Source of the DNA: Cytophagales bacterium
Lineage (GTDB): Bacteria; Bacteroidota; Bacteroidia; Cytophagales; Microscillaceae
Direction: 5' to 3'
Length of the DNA: 64,000 nucleotides
Assembly: GCA_004293905.1 (NCBI GenBank)
Contig: RDZE01000016.1
Span: 153,904 to 217,903, forward strand
In this document: positions 7,928-16,157 of the stretch, piece by piece
How the letters are laid out: every line of letters begins with the position of its first letter
Numbering within the stretch: position 1 is the stretch's first letter
The notes under the pieces: generated by a model
What the model was told of the DNA's origin: nothing
Databases searched by the model: none
What the model saw: the letters and a program-made list of their open reading frames with translations, nothing else
Program-made: the position numbers and the translations under genes

Positions 7928-10600
7928 TTGAATTGCTTTTGGCTTAAACAATACGGAACTGTATTCTTAGGAAGTATTCTTTTACTAACTATTTGTAGCT
8001 CAAAAAGTTATGCGCAAAACCCTATCAATAATAAAATCACCGTAGTTACCGATACACTCCGCACCAATGATTCTGTGAGCAAAGACACCATCAAAAAAGA
8101 AAGAACCCTCAATACTACTGTCAAATATTCGGCACGCGACTCTATCAAGAGCAATCTGATAAAAAAAATGACTTACCTCTATGGCGATGCCGTAGTAGTA
8201 TATGGCGATATTAACCTCTCGGCAGAAGAAATAGAAATAGATTGGAACAAAAACATAATCATTGCACGTGGGAAAATAGACTCTACGGGCAAACTTGTGG
8301 GCGTACCCATTTTCAAACAAGGCGAAGAGGAGTACGAAGCCCAAGAAATGACCTATAATTACAAAACCCAAAAAGGCATCATCATAGGGATTGTAACTAA
8401 ACAAGGTGAAGGATATTTAGGAGGAGATAGGGTGAAAAAAAATGCCGAGAACGAAATGTTCCTACGCAATGGTACTTATACCACCTGCGACCTCCGCGAG
8501 CCACACTTCCATATACAAGCCCGTAAAATAAAAATGATACCCGATAAAGCCATCGTAACAGGACCTTTCAATATGTACATTGGCAAAAATCCGACTCCCT
8601 TAGGGTTTTTATTCGGTATTTTCCCATTCACCGAAACGCGTACTTCAGGCATCATCGTACCCGTATATGGCGAAGCTCAAGACAGAGGTTTTTTCCTTAG
8701 AGAAGGAGGCTACTATTGGGCAGTGAATGACAAATTAGCCCTTACTTTTTTAGGCGAACTCTACACCAATGGGAGTTGGGGGCTTAACTTTTCAGCCAAC
8801 TACATCAAAAGATACCAATACAGCGGTACAGCCGCCTTCCGATTTAACAACCGCATCGCAGGCGAAGACCGCGAAAGAACAGTTCAACAAGATTTTTGGT
8901 TCAATTGGACGCATACACCTGTTCCAAGAGGTACTTCTTCTTTTCAGGCAAGTGTGGCTATGGGCTCGCAAAACTTCAATGTGAATAACTCTTTCGATAC
9001 GCGCTCTTACCTTACCAATACTTTCAATTCAAGTGTTTCTTATACCAAATCTTTTCCCGGAACACCTTTTAACCTTACTGCCTCTGCCAACCAAGATCAA
9101 AATACACGTACTGGAATTGCCAATGCCACCCTACCACAACTTTCAGTGGCAATGCAACGCATATTCCCTTTCAAACTATTAATCAAAAACAACCAAAAAC
9201 TACCCGAATGGATACGACAAATTGGTATTTCTTACAACCTTAACTTTCAGAACCAACTTACCAATGCACCCACACGTTCAAGTTTTCCTTTCAAAACCAC
9301 ACAAACAGTCGCTTCTGACACCTTAGATTTTTTCGAGGGATTTTCCAAAGTACTTGACAATGCCCAAATAGGTGCTTCGCATACCATACCCATTTCTACC
9401 ACACTCAAAATACTAAAACACTTTAGCCTCAATCCTTCCTTCTCTTACCAAGAATATTGGTATCCTTATCGCTTCGATTATACTTGGGACAATACCGCAC
9501 AAGCCGTAAGGGTAGATACCATCAATAATTTCTCACGTGCATTCGTATTCTCTGCCAGTGCCAACCTCACCACCAGAATTTATGGTACTTTTCGACCGCG
9601 CAACAGCAAAACCATAGAAGGTATCAGGCATACTATGGTGCCAAGAATAGGCTTCACCTATACTCCCGATTTTTCAGAACCACAATATGATTTTTATAAA
9701 AAAGTACAAACCGATACCGCAGGCAACGTGCAAAATGTATCACGGTTCTTAGGTTTTGCCGTAGGCGGACCGGGTGCAGGACGCTCTGGTAACATTAATT
9801 TTGGAATAGATAATATCTTAGAAATGAAAATCAGACCACGCCAAGATACTGCACAACCCAAAAAAGTTTCGCTATTAGAAAACCTATCCATCACAGGAAA
9901 TTATAACCTCTTTGCCGATTCGCTCAATTTCTCAAACCTTTCGCTCAATGCAAGAACACGTGTAGGTACTTTTTTAGACATCAACGCTGGAGCCACCTTA
10001 GACCCTTATGGTGTGATAAGGCGAAGTGCCGACAACCCCGCAGATGTTTTACGTGTTAATCGTTTCGCCATTGATTTAGGGCAAGGCATAGCACGACCTA
10101 CAGGGTTCAATCTTTCTGTGGGTGCTGTGCTCAATCCCAAATCATTCAATGACTTAGTCAAAAAGAAACGCGAAACCATCAATAATTCAGACGACCAACG
10201 AATCAGAAATACACTCCAAAGCCCCGAAGACTACGTGGACTTTCAGATCCCATGGAGTTTAAGACTGAGTTATATTTATACTTGGAGCAGACAAGGCTTC
10301 GAAGTACCCGCCGAAACCCAAACCCTCAATTTCAATGGTGATGTAAGCCTTACTAAAACTTGGAAAATTGCCATTACTTCGGGCTACGATTTCAAACTCC
10401 AAAATATTGCCTTCACCACCGTAGACATCATCAAAGACCTACACTGCTGGGAAATGCGCTTCAATTGGATACCCTTCGGACCCAGACAATCTTACAACTT
10501 CGAAATCTACATCAAATCCTCCATTCTACGCGACCTTAAAATCAGCCGAAGAAGAAGCTGGTATGACCGCGCAGCTATTCAAAACGGAGGGTTAAGATAA
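7928..10600 (+). CDS. lptD: LptD/OstA-like LPS-assembly outer membrane protein
   Basis: A protein of about 890 residues that would insert lipopolysaccharide into the outer membrane. A signal peptide ends KSYA-Q. An OstA-like periplasmic domain follows, with VVYGDINLSAEEIEIDW and repeated strands such as MTYNYKTQKG and KIKMIPDKAIVTG. A long beta-barrel rich in alternating aromatic strands fills residues 260-890. The order is that of Bacteroidota putative LPS assembly proteins, which are larger than enterobacterial LptD. I start at the TTG at 7928, giving a clean signal peptide; a TTG at 7904 lies within the promoter, and no ATG is available at this end. A 41-base gap separates the stop from the MpaB-like gene. 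Confidence 0.85.
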   Translation: MNCFWLKQYGTVFLGSILLLTICSSKSYAQNPINNKITVVTDTLRTNDSVSKDTIKKERTLNTTVKYSARDSIKSNLIKKMTYLYGDAVVVYGDINLSAEEIEIDWNKNIIIARGKIDSTGKLVGVPIFKQGEEEYEAQEMTYNYKTQKGIIIGIVTKQGEGYLGGDRVKKNAENEMFLRNGTYTTCDLREPHFHIQARKIKMIPDKAIVTGPFNMYIGKNPTPLGFLFGIFPFTETRTSGIIVPVYGEAQDRGFFLREGGYYWAVNDKLALTFLGELYTNGSWGLNFSANYIKRYQYSGTAAFRFNNRIAGEDRERTVQQDFWFNWTHTPVPRGTSSFQASVAMGSQNFNVNNSFDTRSYLTNTFNSSVSYTKSFPGTPFNLTASANQDQNTRTGIANATLPQLSVAMQRIFPFKLLIKNNQKLPEWIRQIGISYNLNFQNQLTNAPTRSSFPFKTTQTVASDTLDFFEGFSKVLDNAQIGASHTIPISTTLKILKHFSLNPSFSYQEYWYPYRFDYTWDNTAQAVRVDTINNFSRAFVFSASANLTTRIYGTFRPRNSKTIEGIRHTMVPRIGFTYTPDFSEPQYDFYKKVQTDTAGNVQNVSRFLGFAVGGPGAGRSGNINFGIDNILEMKIRPRQDTAQPKKVSLLENLSITGNYNLFADSLNFSNLSLNARTRVGTFLDINAGATLDPYGVIRRSADNPADVLRVNRFAIDLGQGIARPTGFNLSVGAVLNPKSFNDLVKKKRETINNSDDQRIRNTLQSPEDYVDFQIPWSLRLSYIYTWSRQGFEVPAETQTLNFNGDVSLTKTWKIAITSGYDFKLQNIAFTTVDIIKDLHCWEMRFNWIPFGPRQSYNFEIYIKSSILRDLKISRRRSWYDRAAIQNGGLR

Positions 10601-10641
10601 ACCAATTGCCCCCCAAAAGAGTTATCTTCTCAAAAAAAGAA

Positions 10642-11667
10642 ATGTACTCTTCCTCTCTATTAGACCAAAAACGTTTCATAGCCGACCTCGCTGCTGACAA
10701 TATCATTGCGCAGATGGCAGAAGAACAGATTTTATACCAATGGTTACCTGCTTTTAACCCCATCAACCCACTACCCAACGAACCCAAACCCAACTATCTC
10801 AGTGCCTATTTTGAGCAAAACAATGAACTGCCCGCTTGGGCTGATGAACATAAAATACAACGCGCCACCCATTTTTTCCGACAAAATGCCCAAAATATTC
10901 TCACTATCTTAGGTTTTTATTCCTTACCTTACTGTTATATGGCAGCCAACGGTGCAAAAGTATTGTATGCCTCCGAAAGAATTAGAAACAATACCACCCA
11001 ACGCCTACGCGAAACAGGCTTCTTCGTTTTAGAAGCCATGCAAGCAGACACAAAAAAACGAATAGAAACCTGCAAAAAAATCAGGCTTATGCATGCCGCT
11101 GCGCGCTTTTTTGTGCAACAAAAACAAGAATGGCAAACCGCTCAATGGGGAGTGCCTATCAACCAAGAAGACATGGCAGGCACAAACCTCAGCTTCTCGC
11201 TCATTGTTATAAGAGGGCTTAGAAAAATGGGCATCGCCACCACTGCCGATGATGCCAATGCCTATATCCACCATTGGAACGTCATCGGGCACTTTTTAGG
11301 CATAGACGAAGACCTTCTACCTACCAACACAACCGCTGCACACCAATTAGAGAAAAAAATCAGCCAAAGGCAATTCAAACCCTCCGAAGAAGGCATATTA
11401 CTGACAGAAGCCCTCTACCAATCACTCTGTCAACAATTACAAGTAAGAGGCTTAAACGCATCTTGGGTGAATGCCTATTTACACTTTTTTTTAGGTGAAA
11501 AAATCGCCTCACAACTTTCAATACCCCGAAGCAACCAACCTACCACACTACTCCTAAAATCTTTAAAAATGACCAATATCATACAACAAATTGCGGGTAT
11601 AACAAACTCCCAAGAAAAATTCATTAAACAAGTAAAAAAGCAAATAGAAACAGAACATAAGAAATAA
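10642..11667 (+). CDS. MpaB/Lcp-like haem oxygenase family protein (DUF2236)
   Basis: A 341-residue, mostly helical protein without signal peptide. It carries the family pattern seen in latex-clearing protein and MpaB: an RxxxT pair (Arg121 and Thr125 in RLRET) and an HxxxR segment with His151 in LMHAAARFF, the probable axial haem ligand. The GVPINQEDMAGT and GHFLGIDEDLLP stretches downstream are also typical. The family includes haem-dependent oxidases acting on prenyl or acyl chains; the substrate here is unknown. I chose the ATG at 10642 over an in-frame TTG at 10606. It follows the LptD-like gene on the same strand and probably shares its transcript. Confidence 0.8.
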   Translation: MYSSSLLDQKRFIADLAADNIIAQMAEEQILYQWLPAFNPINPLPNEPKPNYLSAYFEQNNELPAWADEHKIQRATHFFRQNAQNILTILGFYSLPYCYMAANGAKVLYASERIRNNTTQRLRETGFFVLEAMQADTKKRIETCKKIRLMHAAARFFVQQKQEWQTAQWGVPINQEDMAGTNLSFSLIVIRGLRKMGIATTADDANAYIHHWNVIGHFLGIDEDLLPTNTTAAHQLEKKISQRQFKPSEEGILLTEALYQSLCQQLQVRGLNASWVNAYLHFFLGEKIASQLSIPRSNQPTTLLLKSLKMTNIIQQIAGITNSQEKFIKQVKKQIETEHKK

Positions 11668-11682
11668 ATATGAAAGCAAAAA

Positions 11683-11714
11683 TTTGGAAAAAAGGGTTAC
11701 TTTCCCTACCTTTG
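11683..11714 (+). promoter_or_regulatory. Strong promoter for porV
   Basis: TTTG (11683-11686), a 20-base spacer and TACCTTTG (11707-11714) match the Bacteroidota consensus. Transcription would start near 11721, giving a leader of about 100 bases. A second, isolated TACATTTG at 11755 lacks a -33 partner. Confidence 0.7.
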
Positions 11715-11820
11715 AAAGTACTAATAAATATTATTATTCATTTATCCCCCCAAATACATTTGATAAAACCTCTACATATTGTTTAAATCGCATATTTAGA
11801 TTGCACAATTATCTTACATC

Positions 11821-13113
11821 ATGAATTTACCAATATTTAAGTGGTCTTCATTGCCTATTCATTTGAATATAGCAGCCATCATCCTATTGGCTCACCTATC
11901 CTCTACCACTCTTCAAGCACAACCCCAATTTATGGTGCAAGATGTAGGCAATAGGAGTATCCAAACCTCAGCCTATTTTCTACTTATTTCACCCGATGGA
12001 CGTAGCAATGCCTTAGGCGATGTAGGGGCAGCGACCTCGCCCGATTTATTTTCGGCACACCATAACCCCGCCAAAATAGCTTTTCTCGATAAAAAATGGG
12101 GAGTAGCTTATTCTCACACCCCTTGGATGCGCGACCTCACCCGCGAAATGTTTTTTTCTTACCTGACTGCCTACCATAAAATAGACAAATTACAAACGAT
12201 TGGAATAGACCTCAAATACTTCAATGCGGGTAATCTTGAAATAGCCGATGTGCAAGGAAACACAGTGTATATGCTCATGCCACGTGAATTTGCCCTCTCA
12301 TTACAATACGCACGCAAACTCTCCAACACCTTTTCAGTAGCGATTGCCGCCCGTTATATCCAATCTAACTTAGCCCCCGATGTTTTTCTTACCAATCATT
12401 ACGACAATGGTAATGCTTATGCTGCCACAGTCGATTTGGCTTGTTACTATCAAAAAAACTTTGAAGTAGCAGGGCACACATGGTATTTCAACTCGGGTAT
12501 GAACATCAGCAATGTAGGTACAAAAATGAAATATTCTCAAAATGGAAAAGAAGACTTTGTGCCTGCCAATCTAAGATTAGGGCTTGCATTGACAGGACAA
12601 ATAGACTTTTTCAATAAAATAACAATAGCCTTAGATGCTAACAAACTTCTTGTGCCCACACCCCCTATAGTAGACAATCAAGGGCAAATCATATTGGGCG
12701 TAAACCCCAATCAAGTAACCGTAATGAACAGTTTAGTAAGCTCATTCAATGATGCACCTGGCGGCTCAAAAGAAGAGTTACAAGAAATAATGATAGGAGT
12801 AGGGGTAGAGTATTGGTACAACGATATGTTTGCGGCGCGTTTGGGCTATTGTAGTGAAAATCCTAATAAGGGCAACCGCCGTTATATCTCTTTGGGAGTA
12901 GGCACTCGCTACGAATTCATCTCTTTAGATGTAGCCTATCTATTCTCTCAAAGCCCTAATAACCCATTAGCAGAAACAATGAAAGTAAGTCTTGGCATAC
13001 AATTTAACAAACCACTAAATCTCAAAGCCAAAAACCAAAACAACCACGAAGAAGAGCCAACCCAAGAAGAAACCATAGAAGAAGACGAAGAACTCATTGA
13101 GGGCGAAAACTAA
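11821..13113 (+). CDS. porV: PorV-type type IX secretion outer-membrane protein
   Basis: A 430-residue outer-membrane barrel of the FadL-like fold. A signal peptide ends near TLQA-Q. The mature protein opens with the PorV hallmark around residues 54-85: FLLISPDGRSNALGDVG, then TSPD and NPAKIAF. PorV is the shuttle that carries T9SS cargo from the translocon to the attachment complex; PorQ and PorP relatives are less similar. The C-terminal 30 residues are a Glu-rich cytoplasm- or periplasm-facing tail, which is unusual. In many relatives porU precedes porV, but here an MpaB-like gene does. It has its own strong promoter. Confidence 0.88.
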   Translation: MNLPIFKWSSLPIHLNIAAIILLAHLSSTTLQAQPQFMVQDVGNRSIQTSAYFLLISPDGRSNALGDVGAATSPDLFSAHHNPAKIAFLDKKWGVAYSHTPWMRDLTREMFFSYLTAYHKIDKLQTIGIDLKYFNAGNLEIADVQGNTVYMLMPREFALSLQYARKLSNTFSVAIAARYIQSNLAPDVFLTNHYDNGNAYAATVDLACYYQKNFEVAGHTWYFNSGMNISNVGTKMKYSQNGKEDFVPANLRLGLALTGQIDFFNKITIALDANKLLVPTPPIVDNQGQIILGVNPNQVTVMNSLVSSFNDAPGGSKEELQEIMIGVGVEYWYNDMFAARLGYCSENPNKGNRRYISLGVGTRYEFISLDVAYLFSQSPNNPLAETMKVSLGIQFNKPLNLKAKNQNNHEEEPTQEETIEEDEELIEGEN

Positions 13114-13171
13114 AAAGTTATCTTAAAGTTATATATGCATAATTTTCTTTTCATAAAAAAAATCAATAATT

Positions 13172-13621
13172 ATGCAATTAACCACAGGCAGTAAAGCCCC
13201 CGAATTTGAAGCCCTCAATCAAAAAGGCGAAACCATAAGGAGTAAAGATTTATTGGGAAAAAAAGTAGTCCTTTATTTTTACCCCAAAGACGATACAAAA
13301 GCTTGTACTCAACAAGCTTGCGACCTCCGCGACAATCATACACAACTAACTACACAAGGCTACACCGTTATAGGAGTAAGCCCTGATGATGTAAAATCAC
13401 ATCAAAAATTTATCAATAAATACGAACTCCCTTTTATGTTATTAGCCGATACCGACCATGCAATCGCTGAAAAATTTGGCGTGTGGCAAGAAAAATCTAT
13501 GTATGGCAAAAAATACATGGGCATCGTCCGTACTACCTTCCTCATCAATGAAGAAGGAAACATTACTAATATCATCAGTAAGATAAAAACGGCTGAACAC
13601 AGCAAACAAATTCTTGCCTAA
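13172..13621 (+). CDS. bcp: Thioredoxin-dependent peroxiredoxin, Bcp/PrxQ type
   Basis: A 149-residue cytosolic thiol peroxidase reducing H2O2 and organic peroxides. The peroxidatic Cys45 and resolving Cys50 lie in KDDTKACTQQAC, the close spacing of two-Cys PrxQ. FYPKD precedes it and RTTFLI lies near residue 125. The length is normal. It probably relies on the thioredoxin encoded at 19463. It stands between porV and a decarboxylase gene, with a hairpin after the stop. Confidence 0.93.
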   Translation: MQLTTGSKAPEFEALNQKGETIRSKDLLGKKVVLYFYPKDDTKACTQQACDLRDNHTQLTTQGYTVIGVSPDDVKSHQKFINKYELPFMLLADTDHAIAEKFGVWQEKSMYGKKYMGIVRTTFLINEEGNITNIISKIKTAEHSKQILA

Positions 13622-13629
13622 ACAGAATT

Positions 13630-13665
13630 AAAACTTCCACAAGACCCCAATCTTATGGAAGTTTT
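13630..13665 (+). terminator. Hairpin after bcp
   Basis: AAAACTTCCA and TGGAAGTTTT pair as a perfect 10-bp stem around a 16-base loop. The T run is only four long, so termination may be partial. The in-frame ATG at 13655 lies within the stem, which argues that the next gene starts later. Confidence 0.5.
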
Positions 13666-13738
13666 CTACCCCAAAAACAAACAAATTTTGCTAACTTGCG
13701 CTCAAAATCAACATCTAACTCTATTTTTTCTTACAATT

Positions 13739-15001
13739 ATGATGATTCAAATGAAATATTGGAAAAAGATGAGCGCAAATGAGCGTTCAGAGCGCATTCA
13801 CCAAGCACTTAGCGAAAATATAGACTTTAACACAGATGCCTCATTAGGCTATCCTGCCTCACGCTTAGACGAGAAAGTATTTGCCAACGAATCCCTATTT
13901 CTCAAAGAAATGCCCGTATTGCAAACTTTCATCGCCAACCCCAACCATATCGGTTGCCATACCTTTGGCACTTCCGAATTTGCTTTCAGAGGCACACAAG
14001 AAATAGAAAGAGAAGTGCTCAAAATGATTGCCATTGACCTATTCAAAGCCAATGAAGAAGAAGGTTTTGACGGCTATATATCGCCCGGAGGTACTGAAGC
14101 CAATATACAAGCGGTATGGGTGTATAGAAATTTATTTCTAAAACAATACAATGCACTACCTCAAGAGATAGCCATCATCGCCTCCGAAGATACACACTAC
14201 TCTATACCAAAGGCTTCTAACTTGCTAATGATTGACTTTTTGCCCATAGAAGTAGATTTTAACACCAGAGCACCCAAAACAGAATCCATCAGAGCAGAGC
14301 TAAAAAAAGCCCTCAGCAATGGTAAAAAATACTTTATTATCGTTGCCAATATGGGAACTACAATGTTTGGCTCAGTAGATAACCCAACCCTTTATACCCA
14401 AATTTTAGAAGAATACCAACTGCCTTATCAACTGCATATAGATGGTGCCTACGGAGGATTCGTATATCCATTTAGCGAGCAAGAAAACAATATTAACTTT
14501 ACCAATCCACAAGTAAGCTCACTCACCATAGACGCTCATAAGATGCTACAGGCTCCCTACGGAACAGGTATTTTTGTATGCCGAAAAGGGCTCATCAACA
14601 ATGTGCTTACCAAAGAAGCCGAGTATGTAGAAGGACTCGACCTTACGCTTTGTGGTAGCCGCTCAGGTGCCAATGCCGTAGCCGTTTGGACAATACTCAC
14701 TACCTACGGACCGCATAAATGGTATGAAAAAATCAGTATCCTAAAAATGCGTACCAATTGGCTATGCAAACAATTAGACAGCCTCAGTATCGCCTATTTT
14801 CGCGAGCCCGAAATGAATATCGTAACCATTCAAGCCCAATACATAGACGAGAAAATAGCCCACAAATACAATTTAGTGCCTCAAAAACACAACCAAGAAA
14901 ATCAATGGTATAAAATCGTCCTAATGGAACACGTAGAACTTGAACACCTCAAGGATTTTATCAATGAAATAAAAGCCCTACAAATGCAGATGCACTCATA
15001 A
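13739..15001 (+). CDS. PLP-dependent decarboxylase (group II, glutamate/aromatic decarboxylase-like)
   Basis: A 420-residue fold-type I PLP enzyme. The Schiff-base lysine is Lys268 in TIDAHKML, the coenzyme-pairing Asp235 is in HIDGAYGG, and the ring-stacking His153 is in THYSIPKAS. SPGGTEAN near residue 117 binds the phosphate. Group II members decarboxylate aromatic amino acids, histidine, glutamate or aspartate; the substrate cannot be assigned. I chose the ATG at 13739 because conserved sequence begins soon after it and the upstream ATG at 13655 falls inside the bcp hairpin. The gene converges with the polyprenyl synthase gene, 15 bases away. Confidence 0.85.
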   Translation: MMIQMKYWKKMSANERSERIHQALSENIDFNTDASLGYPASRLDEKVFANESLFLKEMPVLQTFIANPNHIGCHTFGTSEFAFRGTQEIEREVLKMIAIDLFKANEEEGFDGYISPGGTEANIQAVWVYRNLFLKQYNALPQEIAIIASEDTHYSIPKASNLLMIDFLPIEVDFNTRAPKTESIRAELKKALSNGKKYFIIVANMGTTMFGSVDNPTLYTQILEEYQLPYQLHIDGAYGGFVYPFSEQENNINFTNPQVSSLTIDAHKMLQAPYGTGIFVCRKGLINNVLTKEAEYVEGLDLTLCGSRSGANAVAVWTILTTYGPHKWYEKISILKMRTNWLCKQLDSLSIAYFREPEMNIVTIQAQYIDEKIAHKYNLVPQKHNQENQWYKIVLMEHVELEHLKDFINEIKALQMQMHS

Positions 15002-15016
15002 AAAAACAAACAAAAA

Positions 15017-16000
15017 CTAAGAGGCTCTGTCAATAGTAAATTGCACCAGATTCAGTAAACTTTCTTTATAACGATTGTCCTGAAAACTTTCCGCTATTTG
15101 CATAGCCTCTGTTTTAAATGCCTCCATACGCTCTTGAGTATAACTAATACCGTTTGTTTGTTTCACAAAAGCAATGACCTCTTTCACCTTAGCAGGCAAA
15201 TGGCTTTGGTTCTTAATCATATAAATAATCCTTCTCTTTTCACTCCAAGAAACTTGTTGCAAAGCATGAATCAAAGGTAAAGTCATTTTTTTCTCCTTAA
15301 TATCAATCCCGGTAGGTTTCCCTATCTCATAATTTTCATAATCAAACAAATCATCTTTCATCTGAAAAGCAATTCCTACCTTTTCACCAAACAATCTTGC
15401 TTTTTCTATATCCTCTTGTGAAGCATTGGCAGAACGCGCACCTACAGCACAGCAAGAAGCAATCAAAGAAGCTGTTTTTTGACGAATAATGGTCAAATAT
15501 ACCTCCTCCGTAATATCCAAACGCCTTGCTTTCGCTATTTGCAACAATTCTCCCTCGCTCATCTCTCTTACCGCCTGACTGACAATCCGTAATAAATCAA
15601 AATCACTATTATCAACCGACAACAGAAGCCCTCGTGAAAGTAAATAATCCCCTACCAAAACAGCAATTTTATTTTTCCACAAAGCATTGATAGAGAAAAA
15701 ATTGCGCCTGAAGTTAGAGTCATCTACTACATCATCGTGCACCAAAGTAGCCGTATGCAAGAGCTCAACCAAAGATGCCCCACGATAAGTAGCCTCCGAA
15801 ATATTGCCAAAAGTGCCAGCCGTCAGGAAAATGAACATAGGTCGTATCTGTTTTCCTTTGCGCTTTACGATATAATCCATTATCTTATCCAACAAAAAAA
15901 CTTCGCTGCGCATAAACTCACGAAATTTCTTCTCGAATACTTTCATCTCCTCAAGTATAGGGGCTTGTATGCTTTCTAATGAAATTTTTGCTTGTTTCAA
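15017..16000 (-). CDS. Trans-polyprenyl diphosphate synthase (octaprenyl/heptaprenyl type)
   Basis: A synthase of about 327 residues that condenses isopentenyl diphosphate into the side chain of menaquinone, or another long prenyl chain. The first Asp-rich motif is DDVVD (residues 89-93), the second is DDLFD (216-220), and GKQIRP (about 49-54) binds IPP. There is no ATG at the right place. The TTG at 16000 gives a start (MKQAKISLESIQAPI) like relatives; an earlier TTG at 16036 would add 12 residues. Chain length is not certain. Family assignment is secure. Confidence 0.9.
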   Translation of the reverse strand: MKQAKISLESIQAPILEEMKVFEKKFREFMRSEVFLLDKIMDYIVKRKGKQIRPMFIFLTAGTFGNISEATYRGASLVELLHTATLVHDDVVDDSNFRRNFFSINALWKNKIAVLVGDYLLSRGLLLSVDNSDFDLLRIVSQAVREMSEGELLQIAKARRLDITEEVYLTIIRQKTASLIASCCAVGARSANASQEDIEKARLFGEKVGIAFQMKDDLFDYENYEIGKPTGIDIKEKKMTLPLIHALQQVSWSEKRRIIYMIKNQSHLPAKVKEVIAFVKQTNGISYTQERMEAFKTEAMQIAESFQDNRYKESLLNLVQFTIDRAS

Positions 16001-16157
16001 GGGTATATATAGCCTATTTATTCTGCAATCATACAACTTTTTTATCTTTTTAGCAACTATATCCTACATTTTAAAGAAAAACTGCAAAGTTTTTGCAATC
16101 CAATAAATAAAACTTACATTTACATCTAAAATTGACTCATACTACTCTCTTACCTTT

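Noticed and set aside
11670..11786. A 38-codon frame beginning ATG AAA GCA between the MpaB-like gene and porV
   Set aside because: It spans the porV promoter and leader, has no recognisable features and lacks a start context.
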